Of a stretch of 64,000 bases of DNA, positions 63,416 to 64,000 are shown in pieces; the first letter of the stretch is position 1; every line of letters starts with the position of its first letter. The stretch covers positions 62,001 to 126,000 of the forward strand of contig JANXCQ010000008.1 of NCBI GenBank assembly GCA_025060195.1. Direction: 5' to 3'. The translations under genes were made by a program, and so were the position numbers. Under the pieces are notes generated by a model. It was not told where the DNA came from. It searched no databases and worked only from the letters and a program-made list of their open reading frames with translations. This DNA is from Gemmatales bacterium (GTDB taxonomy: Bacteria; Planctomycetota; Planctomycetia; Gemmatales; HRBIN36).

Positions 63416-64000
63416 TCACGATGCTTGGAGCAGTTGGCGAAGCACATAAGGCAGAATGCCCCCGTGCTGGTAATACTGGGCCTCGCGGGGCGTATCAATG
63501 CGCACCACAGCGTGAAATTGCGTTTGCCGGCCATCCGGATGACGTGCCGCGATGGTGCACGTTCGACCGGGCGAAAAGGGTTCTTGTAATGCTTGGGGCA
63601 AACCGAGGATGTCATAAATTTCATTGCCAGTCAGACCCAGGCTATCGGCATTCTGGTTAGGCAAGAACTGCAACGGTAGGATGCCCATGCCCACAAGATT
63701 ACTGCGGTGAATCCGCTCAAAGCTCTCCGCTAGTACAACGCGAACGCCTAACAGACGTGGCCCTTTGGCCGCCCAATCGCGGGAAGAGCCGGAGCCGTAT
63801 TCCTTGCCCGCGATGACGAGCAAGGGCACGCCGGCTGCCTGATACTTCTCCGCCGCCTCGAAGATGGTCATGACCGTGCCTTCAGGAAAATAACGTGTCC
63901 ATCCGCCTTCCTGGCCGGGGACAAGGCGATTCTTCAACCGAACATTAGCAAACGTGCCACGCACCATGACTTCATGATTGCCACGTCGGGCGCCATAGGA
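63416..64000 (-). CDS. acnA: Aconitate hydratase, C-terminal part (5' end outside the window)
   Basis: Isomerises citrate to isocitrate in the TCA cycle. The frame is open to the window edge; the visible 194 residues begin '[20 protein letters not shown]', so the gene continues beyond 64000. They cover the swivel domain of AcnA-type enzymes, with the substrate-binding segment '[20 protein letters not shown]' and '[20 protein letters not shown]'. The three Fe-S ligand cysteines lie in the missing part. The gene converges on the PVC cytochrome gene, with 26 bases between the two stop codons. Confidence 0.95.
   Translation of the reverse strand, partial: SYGARRGNHEVMVRGTFANVRLKNRLVPGQEGGWTRYFPEGTVMTIFEAAEKYQAAGVPLLVIAGKEYGSGSSRDWAAKGPRLLGVRVVLAESFERIHRSNLVGMGILPLQFLPNQNADSLGLTGNEIYDILGLPQALQEPFSPGRTCTIAARHPDGRQTQFHAVVRIDTPREAQYYQHGGILPYVLRQLLQAS

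Overview
The window looks like chromosomal DNA of a planctomycete, most likely a Gemmatales relative. The evidence is the combination of a very large secreted PVC-type protein (N-terminal propeller domain, helical repeats, one C-terminal haem c), a DUF1080 protein, a Ser/Thr kinase fused to WD40 repeats, a secreted HEAT-repeat protein, many small secreted proteins of unknown role, and cytochrome oxidase genes with planctomycete-style insertions and fusions. Base composition by eye is moderate GC. I found no tRNA, rRNA, CRISPR array, intact transposon or prophage. The placement is inference from gene content only.

Layout. 1-2.2 kb: a truncated secreted HEAT protein and two hypothetical proteins, all on the minus strand. 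2.5-9.8 kb, plus strand: a WD40 Ser/Thr kinase, then a MacA/MacB-type efflux triad (adaptor, ATPase, FtsX-like permease). 9.8-10.9 kb: a THUMP RNA methyltransferase on the minus strand. 11.1-16.6 kb, plus strand: an HD-GYP protein, a hybrid histidine kinase and transcription terminator Rho. 16.6-17.6 kb holds no recognisable gene. 17.6-28.1 kb is a ten-gene minus-strand block for an A2-type haem-copper oxidase: di-haem cytochrome c lipoprotein, CtaC, CtaD, a Uma2-family protein, CtaA, CtaB, CtaE, subunit IV, a SCO1-DUF420 fusion and an esterase. It encodes the electron donor, the core subunits, haem A synthesis and copper insertion together.

28.4-34.7 kb: a LmbE-like deacetylase, then a long coiled-coil gene with five in-frame stop codons and one frameshift leading into a NYN/PIN nuclease domain, then Nif3-like and ABC-2 transporter genes. 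34.7-37.2 kb is noncoding and carries a decayed tandem array with a period near 75 bp. 37.3-48.8 kb: a glycine-zipper lipoprotein, a cytochrome c oxidoreductase, a membrane protein, a TPR protein, a metallophosphoesterase, an extremely acidic protein, a propeller protein coupled to a SpoIVB-type (S55) peptidase, and a PhoD-like phosphatase. 49-60.2 kb: an M28 peptidase coupled to a large FAD/Fe-S oxidoreductase, a VOC protein, an M24 peptidase, FabH, a DUF1080 protein, a cysteine-cluster protein, a VIT-type transporter, a membrane-anchored ArsC-like protein and a small secreted protein. 60.3-64 kb: the PVC-type cytochrome and the 3' part of an aconitase gene.

The item most worth a second look is the interrupted coiled-coil/NYN gene at 29497-31519. 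It is in one frame for about 1.6 kb, all five internal stops are TAA or TAG at positions that could have been glutamine, and the NYN catalytic aspartates survive. Ordinary pseudogene decay is the default explanation.
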